Below the pieces are notes generated by a model. That model saw nothing but the letters and a program-made list of their open reading frames with translations, had not been told where the DNA came from and ran no database searches. 64,000 nucleotides of DNA from an uncultured Clostridia bacterium (GTDB lineage Bacteria > Bacillota > Clostridia > Lachnospirales > Cellulosilyticaceae). Below, in pieces: positions 45,305 through 54,449 of this stretch. Numbering within the stretch: position 1 is the stretch's first letter; every line of letters begins with the position of its first letter. The stretch covers positions 1 through 64,000 of the forward strand of contig CALJNR010000032.1 of NCBI GenBank assembly GCA_937981575.1, read 5' to 3'. The position numbers and the translations under genes were made by a program.

Positions 45305-45952
45305 TTAAAACATTTCATCACCATCTTGAAGGATCTCCTCAAGTACCTTGCTGATCGTATGGGTTTTAAAGCCTTTTTGCATTAAATACCCATACATTTT
45401 GTTTTTCAGTGTGTACTTATCAGAGCACTTACGTTTATAGGATTCCACTTTTTTAAGGGCAGCATACTTGCAGTTTTCATAGGCTTCTTCATCACTGTAA
45501 TGTTCATTTATTTTTTCAGCGATCGCCTCATAGCTGATCCCTTTCATTTTTAGAGCCTGTGCAATATAAGAAGGCCCTTTCTTTGCAAAATTCTTTTTAT
45601 CCTTGATAAAAGCTTCAGCAAGTCTTATATCATCAAGGTAACGATAAGCCTTAAGCCGCTCTAAAGCATAAGTGATATCATCCTCAGCGTACTCTTTTTG
45701 TTTAAGCTTATCTATAAGCGCTTTTTCGAAATAGTTCTGCCTTGCTAAAAGCTTTAAACAGTAGGTAAAGCATTTATTTCGGCTTTCTTCTTTTAAAATC
45801 TCTTCAAGTTCATTTTCATCTACCTGCATGCCTTTTTTAAGGCCCAATTTGACAAGCGTTTCTTCACTGATTCCGGCAAAGAAAGTGCCGTCTAAAAACA
45901 GATTATATCTGCCTTGTTCTTTTTGACTGCTGATTTTCGTAATCGTCTTCAT
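45305..45952 (-). CDS. recX: Regulatory protein RecX
   Basis: RecX binds RecA filaments and limits their activity. The 215-residue protein is made of the three-helix repeats of the family; segments such as CFTYCLKLLARQNYFEKALIDKLKQKEY and GPSYIAQALKMKGI are characteristic. No recA is adjacent in this window. A LexA box was not seen upstream. The gene is on the same strand as the AIM24 gene that follows. Confidence 0.9.
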   Translation of the reverse strand: MKTITKISSQKEQGRYNLFLDGTFFAGISEETLVKLGLKKGMQVDENELEEILKEESRNKCFTYCLKLLARQNYFEKALIDKLKQKEYAEDDITYALERLKAYRYLDDIRLAEAFIKDKKNFAKKGPSYIAQALKMKGISYEAIAEKINEHYSDEEAYENCKYAALKKVESYKRKCSDKYTLKNKMYGYLMQKGFKTHTISKVLEEILQDGDEMF

Positions 45953-46018
45953 GCCTTCATTCTTCTTTCTTTATCTTTAGTAAAAGGTTGAAATAAAAAC
46001 ACTTTCAACTTTTCATTT

Positions 46019-46055
46019 ATAGCAGTATCACAAGCAAAGCTTGTGATACTGCTAT
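46019..46055. repeat. Perfect 17-bp inverted repeat with 3-nt loop
   Basis: ATAGCAGTATCACAAGC pairs fully with 46039-46055. It lies in the 142-bp gap between recX and the SLH gene. There is no T run on either side, so this is not a classic terminator; it may stabilise the upstream mRNA end or be a small repeated element. Confidence 0.6.
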
Positions 46056-46094
46056 GGGTATACTGCTAGGGGCTGCGCATCATTTCCGTCTAGT

Positions 46095-48236
46095 TTACTT
46101 TTCTTGCAGCAGCAGGTTATAGATCATCTGGGCTGCCTCTGCACGGGTGAGTTTAGCTTTTGGACTAAATTCACTGTTTTGATTCTGATCTATAAGCCCC
46201 AATCCATAGGCAAGTGAAACATACCCTTTTAGTTCATTTTTAACTGCTTTTTCATCTTTGTAAGGATAATTATAAATAGCAGGAATTTGCGCTATGTCTT
46301 TATATTTCGTACCATTAATCATATATTTGACTGCTTTTTCTCTTGTTATAACCTGATCTTTATTTTTTTCTTTTTCCTCTATAATACCTTCTCTTACCGC
46401 TCGGCCATAGAGGTCTTTTTCTGTTATATTTTCATCTGATACCCTTAAAACCAATCTTAAAAAGTCCAGTTGATTAATCGCCGCATCTGGCTTAAAGCTC
46501 TTACCTGGCAGGTAAATACCGCTGTCATACAGTTTTTTGATAATGGCTTCTTTGGCATGTCCTTTGATATCATCATACATTACTTGAACAGACTGCATAG
46601 TTGGCTTGCCGTCATAGCTTGTTATTCTTTTTGCTGTATCAGGATCAAAACTTATATAGTTTTCAGTAAGACCATAAGCTAATACTTTTGTTTTTTCATC
46701 TTTTGTTACATACATGAGTTCAAGCCCCATTGTATCAGCAATCTCTTGTTTGCTTACTACTTTTGAAATATCTTTGAATTTCAGCATATTCCATGTATTG
46801 GAGTAACTTACGACTTCATCTGAAACTGCATCATAAGTCACGCTGAGCCCATTTCCATTAACAGGGACATTGTTTGCAATACGTGTATAATAATAGGTTT
46901 TACTTGAGTTTTCAGGCTTCTTGATATCTAAAGGCCTTGGCATTTCTTCTTCTGGAGTTTCATCATATCTTGTAAGGCTGTATTTGTCTTTTGCAATCTT
47001 TTGCAAAAAGGCTTCCACTTTTTCTTTGGATTTAGCATGAGAAACCCCATCTTTAGTCTCTTGGCTGCTATTGTAGTAGTAATAATTTAAAATCTCTCCT
47101 GTTTTGGCATCTATAGACAAACTTATTTCGCTTGAAATAACCGGCGGCATAATAACTTTCTCTCCCGATGCGATCATCAGATTCATTTTTTGGTCTGGAA
47201 TTTCTGGGTTTTGAATGGGTTCTTCTTTTTGCAGTGCGAGCCTCCAGATGTATTTGTTATCAACCTCTGATTTGAATAAATAAGCACTGGTTATCTTGGC
47301 ATCTTTTAGTCTTGGAAAGTACTTTTCTCCGTAACTTTTCGCCTTTTCTTTTGAAAGAAGGCCCCGAACTTCGTCAACAACTTCCCTCTCCTGTGGTGTG
47401 AGTCCTGGGGCTGCGTCATTCATTGCTTGTTTGGATTCTTCTTTAGCAAGCCCCCCGCCGTAATAAATATCAAATTCCCGGATAGAGGAAATAACTTTAC
47501 CTGTCTCTGCATCAATGACTTTACCTTGTCCATTATTAATAACATAAGCCGGAAAGCTTTTTGCCGTTTTCATTTCATAATCATAATAAACCTTATAAAC
47601 AAGCTCTATGCCTATTTTGTCCACGAAAGCTTTCTTCGCCTGCTCCATGGAAACTTTCGGCTCTTTGCTGCCATAAGTCCCAGTGTAAGTCCTAAGCCCT
47701 GCAAAGTTCACAACTTCTCCGCTCTTTTTATCTACTGTCATCATTACTCTTTGATCCATTACCTTGATGCCGTTTACATAGTGATAGAAAGTATACGCAT
47801 ACTGATTGCCCTGCATTCTGCTTGTTTCTTCTACTAATTTAAGTTCGTTTCTATAAGGGGCTTTGATCTGGCCTAAAAACGTTTTTGCATTTTTCAGCCC
47901 TTCTTCATAGGATACTTTTGCAAGGATGCTATATTCATTTTTGTACATGTATTTTGAGTAATTCACAATGTTGCCATCCGGTTCTGCTGTAACACTCAGC
48001 TGTCCAATTTCATAAGCTTTATCTGTCCAGGATAAACTATAGAGATCTGCTTTGCCTTCTTTGTTTTGCGAACTTATCTCCGATCTGAATTCTGTAAAAT
48101 TTTTAGGCACATTTATTTTTTGTTTAACCTTTGGAATAAGTGCTGAGAGTTCCTTGTCCATTTCCCCTGCTAAAAGGGCTGATGGAACGAGCAGGATGCC
48201 AGCTAGCAAAAAAGCTGTTATTTTCTTTAAACTCAT
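46095..48236 (-). CDS. YcdB/YcdC-repeat protein with C-terminal SLH domains
   Basis: The 713-residue protein has a signal peptide (about 23 residues), two YcdB/YcdC (PepSY-like) modules between about 30 and 520, with the DAETGKVISS and DAKTGEILNYYYY hairpins, and S-layer homology repeats from about 560 to the end, finishing KLTRAEAAQMIYNLL. PepSY-type modules often act as inhibitors or chaperones of secreted proteases; the SLH repeats would hold it on the wall polymer. The substrate or partner is not known. It is monocistronic with its own ribosome site. Confidence 0.85.
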   Translation of the reverse strand: MSLKKITAFLLAGILLVPSALLAGEMDKELSALIPKVKQKINVPKNFTEFRSEISSQNKEGKADLYSLSWTDKAYEIGQLSVTAEPDGNIVNYSKYMYKNEYSILAKVSYEEGLKNAKTFLGQIKAPYRNELKLVEETSRMQGNQYAYTFYHYVNGIKVMDQRVMMTVDKKSGEVVNFAGLRTYTGTYGSKEPKVSMEQAKKAFVDKIGIELVYKVYYDYEMKTAKSFPAYVINNGQGKVIDAETGKVISSIREFDIYYGGGLAKEESKQAMNDAAPGLTPQEREVVDEVRGLLSKEKAKSYGEKYFPRLKDAKITSAYLFKSEVDNKYIWRLALQKEEPIQNPEIPDQKMNLMIASGEKVIMPPVISSEISLSIDAKTGEILNYYYYNSSQETKDGVSHAKSKEKVEAFLQKIAKDKYSLTRYDETPEEEMPRPLDIKKPENSSKTYYYTRIANNVPVNGNGLSVTYDAVSDEVVSYSNTWNMLKFKDISKVVSKQEIADTMGLELMYVTKDEKTKVLAYGLTENYISFDPDTAKRITSYDGKPTMQSVQVMYDDIKGHAKEAIIKKLYDSGIYLPGKSFKPDAAINQLDFLRLVLRVSDENITEKDLYGRAVREGIIEEKEKNKDQVITREKAVKYMINGTKYKDIAQIPAIYNYPYKDEKAVKNELKGYVSLAYGLGLIDQNQNSEFSPKAKLTRAEAAQMIYNLLLQEK

Positions 48237-48466
48237 GATTTCATCTCCTCATTTATGATTTTAATATTTCTCAAGGACTATTACCTATAGTCTAACATCT
48301 CATAACAATAAGCTACAACTGGTATTAAATACTTCTTGAGTATTTGTCTTAACTGCTTTAGCTTCCTCTACAAGATGCTTATGTATGTTTTGACGTGTGC
48401 TCAAAAGAATTGTTCCACTTTTTATTGACTATTTATCTTTTATTTATTATTTATTTTTTCCTTATC

Positions 48467-48495
48467 TTGTGACGCGTCCTAAAATAAACTATAAT
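48467..48495 (+). promoter_or_regulatory. Promoter of the CE7 esterase gene
   Basis: TTGTGA (48467-48472) and TATAAT (48490-48495) are 17 bp apart, with a start near 48502 and an AAGGAGG ribosome site at 48512-48518. Confidence 0.7.
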
Positions 48496-48525
48496 TAATT
48501 CAAAAAACTGCAAGGAGGCCTATCA

Positions 48526-49494
48526 GTGAACTTATTTGATTTACCTTTAAAAGAACTGCAGGTTTACAAGCCTGAACAAACCAAAGCTCAAGACTTCGAT
48601 GTCTTTTGGGCAGACAAAATCAGCGAAAGCAAAAATCAGCCTCTTAATATTAAGGTCACCCAGCGTGATTACTACGTAGAAGGGGTTTCTGTCTTCGATG
48701 TAAGCTTTGATGGTTTTCGAAATTCAAGTATACATGCTGTCTATGTACGGCCAAAAACGATGCATAAGCCTGCTCCTGGGGTAGTTATGTTTCATGGCTA
48801 TAACTGGAATAACCTGATCCCTTCCCATGCCTTTAAATATACAATCCAAGGCATCCCTGTTCTGATGGTTGATGTCCGCGGACAAGATCCGCTTTCTCCG
48901 GATCATAACCATTACTTAAACGGAGGCAGCGCCGGCTGGATGACTAGGGGCATTCTGAATCCTGATAACTATTATTATACTTATGTGTATATGGACTGTT
49001 TCCGCGCTGTTGAAACCCTTCTTAGCTTTGAAGAAATTGACCAGACTAAGATTATTGCTGAAGGTGGCAGCCAAGGGGGTGCACTTACTTTAGCCGTGTC
49101 TGCACTGCATCCAAAAATCAGCCTCACACTAAGTGACATTCCCTATTTATGCCACTTTAAGCGCTCTGTTGAGCTTGCCAGCAGCAGTCCTTATGAAGAA
49201 ATCTCTCATTACTTTAAAATTCACGATCAGCTTCATCATTCTGAAGAGACTGTTTATGAGACTTTAAGCTATGTAGACTGTATGAACCTTGCTGACCGGA
49301 TTACTTCGCCTACACTGATTAGCGTAGGTCTCGAAGATACAGTATGTCCTCCGTCTACAGCCTTTGCTGCCTTCAATTACCTCAAAGGTCCTAAAGAAAT
49401 TCAGGTTTATCCAGAGTATGCCCATGGGGGGTTTACAGCTCATGAAGAAGAAAAGCTTAAATTTGTCGCTAGGTACCTCTTTCAGACTGTTTAA
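48526..49494 (+). CDS. Acetylxylan esterase / cephalosporin-C deacetylase (CE7)
   Basis: The 322-residue alpha/beta hydrolase of carbohydrate esterase family 7 has Ser182 in GGSQGG, an aspartate in SVGLEDTVCPP near 271 and a histidine in EYAHGG near 300. It removes acetyl groups from xylo-oligosaccharides in the cytoplasm, as it has no signal peptide. The start is GTG with AAGGAGG seven bases upstream. It fits a xylan-using lifestyle together with the hexuronate operon. A terminator shared with ecfT follows. Confidence 0.93.
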   Translation: MNLFDLPLKELQVYKPEQTKAQDFDVFWADKISESKNQPLNIKVTQRDYYVEGVSVFDVSFDGFRNSSIHAVYVRPKTMHKPAPGVVMFHGYNWNNLIPSHAFKYTIQGIPVLMVDVRGQDPLSPDHNHYLNGGSAGWMTRGILNPDNYYYTYVYMDCFRAVETLLSFEEIDQTKIIAEGGSQGGALTLAVSALHPKISLTLSDIPYLCHFKRSVELASSSPYEEISHYFKIHDQLHHSEETVYETLSYVDCMNLADRITSPTLISVGLEDTVCPPSTAFAAFNYLKGPKEIQVYPEYAHGGFTAHEEEKLKFVARYLFQTV

Positions 49495-49598
49495 CCATTT
49501 TATAATTTTTGTTTAGAACACTAAACAGTGACTCCTTAGCTGCAGAAGATACATCAAAGTGTCTGGTTTTAAAGTCCCCTGCAGCACCCGAACACCAT

Positions 49599-49648
49599 AA
49601 AAGCAGTACATAAAGCATTTTAACCTCTTTGCTTTATGTACTGCTTTT
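49599..49648. terminator. Bidirectional terminator
   Basis: A perfect 19-bp stem (AAAAGCAGTACATAAAGCA and complement, 49630-49648) lies between the convergent esterase and ecfT genes, with A and T flanks for both strands. Confidence 0.88.
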
Positions 49649-49676
49649 ATACTTTATGCAAAATCTCTTTCTAACT

Positions 49677-50513
49677 TTATTGCACTCTAAAAGGATTGTA
49701 AAAACGTCCCTGATTGCTGATACTAACCCCCATAGCCAGAATAAAAAGTATGCTGACCATTAGCAGCGCCAGATAATCTTTTTTGGCAAACTTCCTTCCG
49801 CTGTACCACATACGTTTTTTGTATTTTCCAAATGCACGAAGCTCCATTGCGCAGCTTATCGTTTCTATTCTCTGCAGACTTGAAAAGATAAGCGGCATCA
49901 GTATTGAGGCAGCATTTTTGATACGTTTTGTCAGCTTTTCTTTTTTAGAGAGGTCTATTCCTCTCGCCTGAGCAGCAAAAGAAATGTCCTGATAATCTCT
50001 TTGCACATCCGGTATGTATCTAAGAGCAATGGCTACAGCATAGGCAATACGGTAGCTTATTCCAATGCGGTTTAGTGAAGCTGCAAATTCACTAGGGTGT
50101 GTAGCCGTCATAAAAATTAAGGCCAGTGGAATAACTGCCAGGTATTTAAGTGTAATGTTCAAGAGGTAAAAAAGCTGCTCGATAGTTATTGTATAGGGGC
50201 CTATCAGTTTAAAAAGTTCTGTTCTTGTTCCATAGATTTTGACCCCTTCATAGGGAGAGAATATAAAGATTGCCACGTTATTGAGCAGCAAGAAAGCAAG
50301 AATAAAATAAAACACAAAGGCTACTTCCCTAAATTTAACTTTAGAAAACTTAAAAATAACAATGCCAAAAACAAGCATACCTATAAGCACTCGGGTATCA
50401 TAGGTCAGCATCGTTATCGACGAACAAAGCACAAGGCAGATAAGCTTTGTAGCGCCAGTCATCTCATGAATAAACGAGTCTCTTTTTAAATAGCTTATCA
50501 TTAGTTCCTGCAT
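49677..50513 (-). CDS. ecfT: ECF transporter transmembrane component
   Basis: EcfT couples ATP hydrolysis to the substrate-binding subunit. The 278-residue protein has five or six membrane helices and the cytoplasmic coupling motifs AAQARGID and CAMELRAFG, which match the Ala-Arg-Gly signatures of the family. It overlaps the fused ATPase gene by 13 bases and is last in the S-A-T operon. Confidence 0.93.
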   Translation of the reverse strand: MQELMISYLKRDSFIHEMTGATKLICLVLCSSITMLTYDTRVLIGMLVFGIVIFKFSKVKFREVAFVFYFILAFLLLNNVAIFIFSPYEGVKIYGTRTELFKLIGPYTITIEQLFYLLNITLKYLAVIPLALIFMTATHPSEFAASLNRIGISYRIAYAVAIALRYIPDVQRDYQDISFAAQARGIDLSKKEKLTKRIKNAASILMPLIFSSLQRIETISCAMELRAFGKYKKRMWYSGRKFAKKDYLALLMVSILFILAMGVSISNQGRFYNPFRVQ

Positions 50514-52216
50514 TTTGTCCGCATCCTCCTGTCATAGTCAATAAAACATTGTACGAAACTTCTAGGCTCACTGAGCTTCGCTTTCAAAGCAAGTTCATAA
50601 AGAGAAGTTTCTTTAAGATTGGCCTTCTTAGTGATCTTAGCATCTGTCAAAATATGCGCACCGGTATCATCGGCAACCACGGTCCCATCTGCAAGAACTA
50701 TGGCTCTATCTGTATACTCCAGCATGAGATGCATATCATGGGTGATCATAATAATCGTTATTCCCTTTTGATTAAGTTGCTTTAAAAATTCCATAATCTC
50801 TGTATAATGTTTAAAATCCTGCCCCGCAGTTGGCTCATCTAATAGGATGACTTCAGGCTTCAGAACCAGAATTGCTGCGATTGTAACCCTCTTTTTCTGC
50901 CCAAAGCTTAAGGCTGATATGGGCCAGCTGCGATAAGGATAAAGCCCACAGATTTGAAGGACCTCATAAACTCTCTTGCTGACTTCTTCTTCGGGAACGC
51001 CTCTTACCCTAAGACCTAATGCCACTTCATCAAAGAGCATCGTTTTTGAAATCATCTGGTTAGGATTTTGCATAACCATGCCTATTTTCTCTGCCCGTTC
51101 TTTGATGGTATCGTGAATAATATCCCTTGAATCAAAAAGAATGCTTCCCTTGGTCGGTTTATAAAAACCACAAAGCAGTTTAGCGAGCGTAGATTTACCT
51201 GCCCCATTTTTGCCGACAATGCTGAGCATTTCACCCTTATGTACTTTGAAGCTTACATCCAAAAGCGTCATTTTCTCTTTTGTATACCCAAAGCTTACTT
51301 TATCAAATTCAAGCAGTACCGGTCTTTTTTCTTTGGCTTTTTCCTTACTGATCGAGCTATACCAGCCGGAGAGCTTATCTTTATAATCCCCTAGCTGCAT
51401 TCTGCTGATATGCTGCGGCCTATCTTCCGGCTTTACATGACATCCTGCATATTTTAATGCTGTTATATAAAGAGGCTCCCTAAGTCCTGTTTTTGTTAGG
51501 GCATCCAAAGCCAAAAGATCTGCGGGAGGTTTATCTAATACAATTTCGCCCTCTTGGACAATAATAATCCTGTCAACATCAGAGTGCAGCACATCCTCCA
51601 GGCGGTGTTCTACGATCACTACAGTTTTTTGACTGGTATTATTGAGGCGATCGATAAGTTCAACTGCCAGTTTCCCTGTAGCCGGGTCTAAATTTGCAAG
51701 CGGTTCATCAAAAAGCAGTATATCTACATCCCCTACCATCACACCACCCAGGGTAACCCGCTGCTTCTGCCCCCCTGATAGATGATGGGGTTCACTCTCT
51801 AAATGGCTGTCTATGCCTACTAACTCTGAAACCACTTTTACCCGCTCCTGCATAACAGGCTGATCAACGCACTCATTTTCAAGCTTAAAGGCAATATCCT
51901 CTGCTACTGTAAGGCCGACAAACTGGCCGTCCGGGTCCTGCAGAACAGTTCCAACTATTTCTGATAATTCAAAGATACTCATATCCTTTGTTTCTTTTCC
52001 CTTAATCTTGAGGCTTCCTGTCATTTCTCCCTCGTAGAAAAAGGGAGCAAGTCCATTAATGCAGTTAGAAATAGTACTTTTCCCTGACCCCGATGGACCA
52101 ACAATAAGTACCTTTTCCCCTTCATAAATTGTTAGGTTAATATGCTTGATAGTTGGTTTCGCCTGGGCGTGATACTGAAAACTAAAGTTTTTGAATTCTA
52201 TGATCGGTTTTCTCAT
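50501..52216 (-). CDS. ECF transporter fused ATPase
   Basis: The 571-residue protein has two ABC domains in tandem, so one gene replaces ecfA1 and ecfA2. Domain 1 has Walker A GPSGSGKST near 39-47, LSGGQKQR and LLFDEPLANLDP; domain 2 has GKNGAGKST near 336-344, LSFGQKKR and ILLDEPTAGQD. It powers uptake with EcfT and the S subunit next to it. The 44-bp gap after the S gene and the overlap with ecfT support one operon. Confidence 0.93.
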   Translation of the reverse strand: MRKPIIEFKNFSFQYHAQAKPTIKHINLTIYEGEKVLIVGPSGSGKSTISNCINGLAPFFYEGEMTGSLKIKGKETKDMSIFELSEIVGTVLQDPDGQFVGLTVAEDIAFKLENECVDQPVMQERVKVVSELVGIDSHLESEPHHLSGGQKQRVTLGGVMVGDVDILLFDEPLANLDPATGKLAVELIDRLNNTSQKTVVIVEHRLEDVLHSDVDRIIIVQEGEIVLDKPPADLLALDALTKTGLREPLYITALKYAGCHVKPEDRPQHISRMQLGDYKDKLSGWYSSISKEKAKEKRPVLLEFDKVSFGYTKEKMTLLDVSFKVHKGEMLSIVGKNGAGKSTLAKLLCGFYKPTKGSILFDSRDIIHDTIKERAEKIGMVMQNPNQMISKTMLFDEVALGLRVRGVPEEEVSKRVYEVLQICGLYPYRSWPISALSFGQKKRVTIAAILVLKPEVILLDEPTAGQDFKHYTEIMEFLKQLNQKGITIIMITHDMHLMLEYTDRAIVLADGTVVADDTGAHILTDAKITKKANLKETSLYELALKAKLSEPRSFVQCFIDYDRRMRTKCRN

Positions 52217-52260
52217 GCTAGTTCCTTTCTTGTAAAAGTTTGTTATAAAAAAACCGAAGG

Positions 52261-52833
52261 CTAAACGCTTCGGCTCTCTTCTTTATCTAAACTTCCCTTT
52301 TTAACTCTGGTTTTGGCATAAGCCGTAAGAAGCAATGTACCAATGATACCTATTGTAACAATGTTAGATAATCCTGCTACAATGCCTTGCAGGTAAACCT
52401 TATTCATTGGTTCGGCATAAATGGCAATATCCAAAGTGGGTGCTACAATGCCCCATGCAACGATATTGGCAAACACTTGATAAATATTAAAAATAACAAT
52501 TTCCCTTTTGCCAAATACCCCCTCACTAATCCTTATCTTTTTCCATGCAAGACCAATAATTAATCCTAATACCGCTGAAGCAATAATCCAGCTATACCAT
52601 CCTGCACCATACATTGTGATATCCTTAATCGTGTGTCCTATAAAGCCTATTGCAATCCCCGCAATAGGTCCGTATAGAATTGCCATTAATGCCAAAAATC
52701 CATAAGCTGTTTGAATTTCAGTATTAGGAACCCCTGACGGAATAGCCACAAAACGGCCTAAAACCCAAAAAACTGCTGAGCCAATACCAATAGCAACAAT
52801 TGTTTTAACAGATAATAATTTGTTTTCTTTCAT
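52261..52833 (-). CDS. UPF0397-type ECF S component (SAM-riboswitch regulated, MtsT-like)
   Basis: The 190-residue protein has about five hydrophobic helices and fits UPF0397, an S-subunit family; segments [22 protein letters not shown] and [11 protein letters not shown] are characteristic. Homologues are sometimes annotated as riboflavin transporters. A SAM riboswitch controls this operon, which in comparative-genomics work was used to propose methionine or a methionine precursor as substrate of the MtsTUV systems. I favour that role. The dedicated fused ATPase and EcfT make a complete group I transporter. Confidence 0.8.
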   Translation of the reverse strand: MKENKLLSVKTIVAIGIGSAVFWVLGRFVAIPSGVPNTEIQTAYGFLALMAILYGPIAGIAIGFIGHTIKDITMYGAGWYSWIIASAVLGLIIGLAWKKIRISEGVFGKREIVIFNIYQVFANIVAWGIVAPTLDIAIYAEPMNKVYLQGIVAGLSNIVTIGIIGTLLLTAYAKTRVKKGSLDKEESRSV

Positions 52834-52903
52834 TTTTTAACCCTCCCATAATATACAAAACTTTTACAAACATCTTCTTCATATAAACTGGATGCATACT
52901 ATC

Positions 52904-52928
52904 AAAAAGCCTGAGGATATCCCCAGGC
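52904..52928 (-). terminator. Expression-platform terminator of the SAM riboswitch
   Basis: GCCTGGGGA pairs with TCCTCAGGC (one G-U pair), followed by TTTTT on the minus strand, 18 nt after the aptamer and 70 bp before the S-component ATG. Confidence 0.85.
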
Positions 52929-52945
52929 CTGTTAAGCGAATTGTA

Positions 52946-53043
52946 CTCATCTTGCAGCATGTATGCCGCCGGAATTAGCACCTTATATCCATATACAGGT
53001 TGCTGGGTTTCATAGGGCCACTCCCTCCACCGCTCTTGATAAG
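52946..53043 (-). ncRNA. SAM-I (S-box) riboswitch
   Basis: The minus strand shows CTTATCAAGAG, GAGGGAGTGGCCCTATGAAA, CAGCAACC and GGTGCTAATTCC in the order and spacing of the S-box consensus. P1 is CTTATC with GATGAG. With SAM bound the downstream terminator forms, shutting off the transporter when SAM is plentiful. Confidence 0.95.
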
Positions 53044-53069
53044 ATTCAGTTTATTTTGACTATACCTAC

Positions 53070-53098
53070 ATCTTATTATTGTTGTTATATATTGTCAA
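53070..53098 (-). promoter_or_regulatory. Promoter of the riboswitch/ECF operon
   Basis: TTGACA (53093-53098) and TAAGAT (53070-53075) with a 17-bp spacer; the start near 53063 is about 20 nt before the aptamer. Confidence 0.85.
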
Positions 53099-53215
53099 TA
53101 TTTTTTTATTTTTATCTTTTTTAAGCTTTATTCTTTTTTATTTTTTCTACATTCCCTAGTTATATTTTTTTCATAAGATAAGAAGGTATTACAAATAGGA
53201 GAGGATAGATATGAA

Positions 53216-54445
53216 ATGAAGAAAACAAAATTACTTTTAATACTTGGCTGCCTGCTCATTTTAAGTGGATGTTCAAAACCGGCGGCAACTGCCACTGATA
53301 TGAACGATCAGCCGATCGCTGTAACGGTGCGCTCCGTTAAAATCGGATCTATTGCTAATTCTGATATCTTCAGCGGCAGAACTGCAGCGGCTGCAGAAAC
53401 TTCTATCACTGCTGAAATGGCCGGCATTGTTGAAAAGGTCTATGTCAGTTTAGGGCAAAGAGTTGAAAAGGGTGATATGCTCCTTAGCATCAAAGCTGTT
53501 GATGCAAGCAAATCTGTTGACCAAGCGAAAGCAGCCCTTGAACTTGCCCGCGCTTCCTATAATAATGCACTGGGAGGCAACGTTACCAATCAATTAAACC
53601 AATTGGAAAATGCCGCATCTCTTGCGAGGCTCGGCTATGATGAAGCCCAAAGAAACTACGGGATCTATAAAGAGCTCTATGACGCCGGCGGCATAGCTGA
53701 AGATCAGTATAAAAAAGTTCAGCTGGCACTCAATCAAGCTGATCAGCAGTTAAAAGCAGCGGAAAAAGCTTATGAAACCGCAAAAAACCAAGCCATTCCT
53801 GATTCACAGGCGCTGGCTAAAAAGCAACTGGAACAAGCAGAAGTAGCCTATAAAATAGCAACAAGCAATTTGGATAAACTAACGCTGAAAGCCCCTGCTT
53901 CCGGTATTATTACAACGATCAATTTCAGTGATAATGAAATGATTTCACAGGGGATGCCAGCCTTTATTCTGTCTGATCTTAATAAACTTGAAGCAACGCT
54001 TCAGGTGGCAGAAATGGATATTAGTAAATTCAAAGCTGGAGATTCTGTATCAGTCAGCCTTTCTGATCAAGTGCTCCCTGGTGTTGTTAAGGATGTCTCT
54101 CAAGTAACTGATGCAAGATCTTCCTTATATACAGTAAATATTGTTATAGATAACTCTGCCCATAACTATCCCGCAGGTATGGCTGTCGATGTACAGCTTA
54201 CCCGTGAAAAAAGCGAAAACGCGGTGCTCATTCCTAAAAAAGCTGTTTTTGAAGAGGATGGACAACAATATGTTTATCTCTGCAAAGATAATAAGGCTGT
54301 CAAAACAGCTGTAACAACTGGGCTTTCCGATCCTTTTACACTAGAAATTACCCAGGGCGTCCATGAAGGGGATACTGTTGTTATAGGAGGTCTCTCCCTT
54401 ATTAAAGATGGTGATAACCTTTTCCCTGTAGAAAAGGAGGACTAA
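53216..54445 (+). CDS. RND efflux periplasmic-adaptor-type lipoprotein
   Basis: The 409-residue membrane-fusion protein has a lipoprotein signal (LSGC), a biotinyl-lipoyl-like segment (ITAEMAGIVEKVYVSLGQ), a coiled-coil hairpin at about 105-225 and beta-barrel and membrane-proximal domains. It links the RND pump to the outside or to the TolC-like protein of the operon. A GGAGAGG ribosome site is upstream, followed by a two-codon ATGAAATGA mini-ORF overlapping the start. The pump gene begins four bases after its stop. Confidence 0.92.
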   Translation: MKKTKLLLILGCLLILSGCSKPAATATDMNDQPIAVTVRSVKIGSIANSDIFSGRTAAAAETSITAEMAGIVEKVYVSLGQRVEKGDMLLSIKAVDASKSVDQAKAALELARASYNNALGGNVTNQLNQLENAASLARLGYDEAQRNYGIYKELYDAGGIAEDQYKKVQLALNQADQQLKAAEKAYETAKNQAIPDSQALAKKQLEQAEVAYKIATSNLDKLTLKAPASGIITTINFSDNEMISQGMPAFILSDLNKLEATLQVAEMDISKFKAGDSVSVSLSDQVLPGVVKDVSQVTDARSSLYTVNIVIDNSAHNYPAGMAVDVQLTREKSENAVLIPKKAVFEEDGQQYVYLCKDNKAVKTAVTTGLSDPFTLEITQGVHEGDTVVIGGLSLIKDGDNLFPVEKED

Positions 54446-54449
54446 AGCT

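Noticed and set aside
45223-45342. Upstream extension of the AIM24 gene into recX
   Set aside because: No similarity to the family in this part, and a good ribosome site lies just before 45222.
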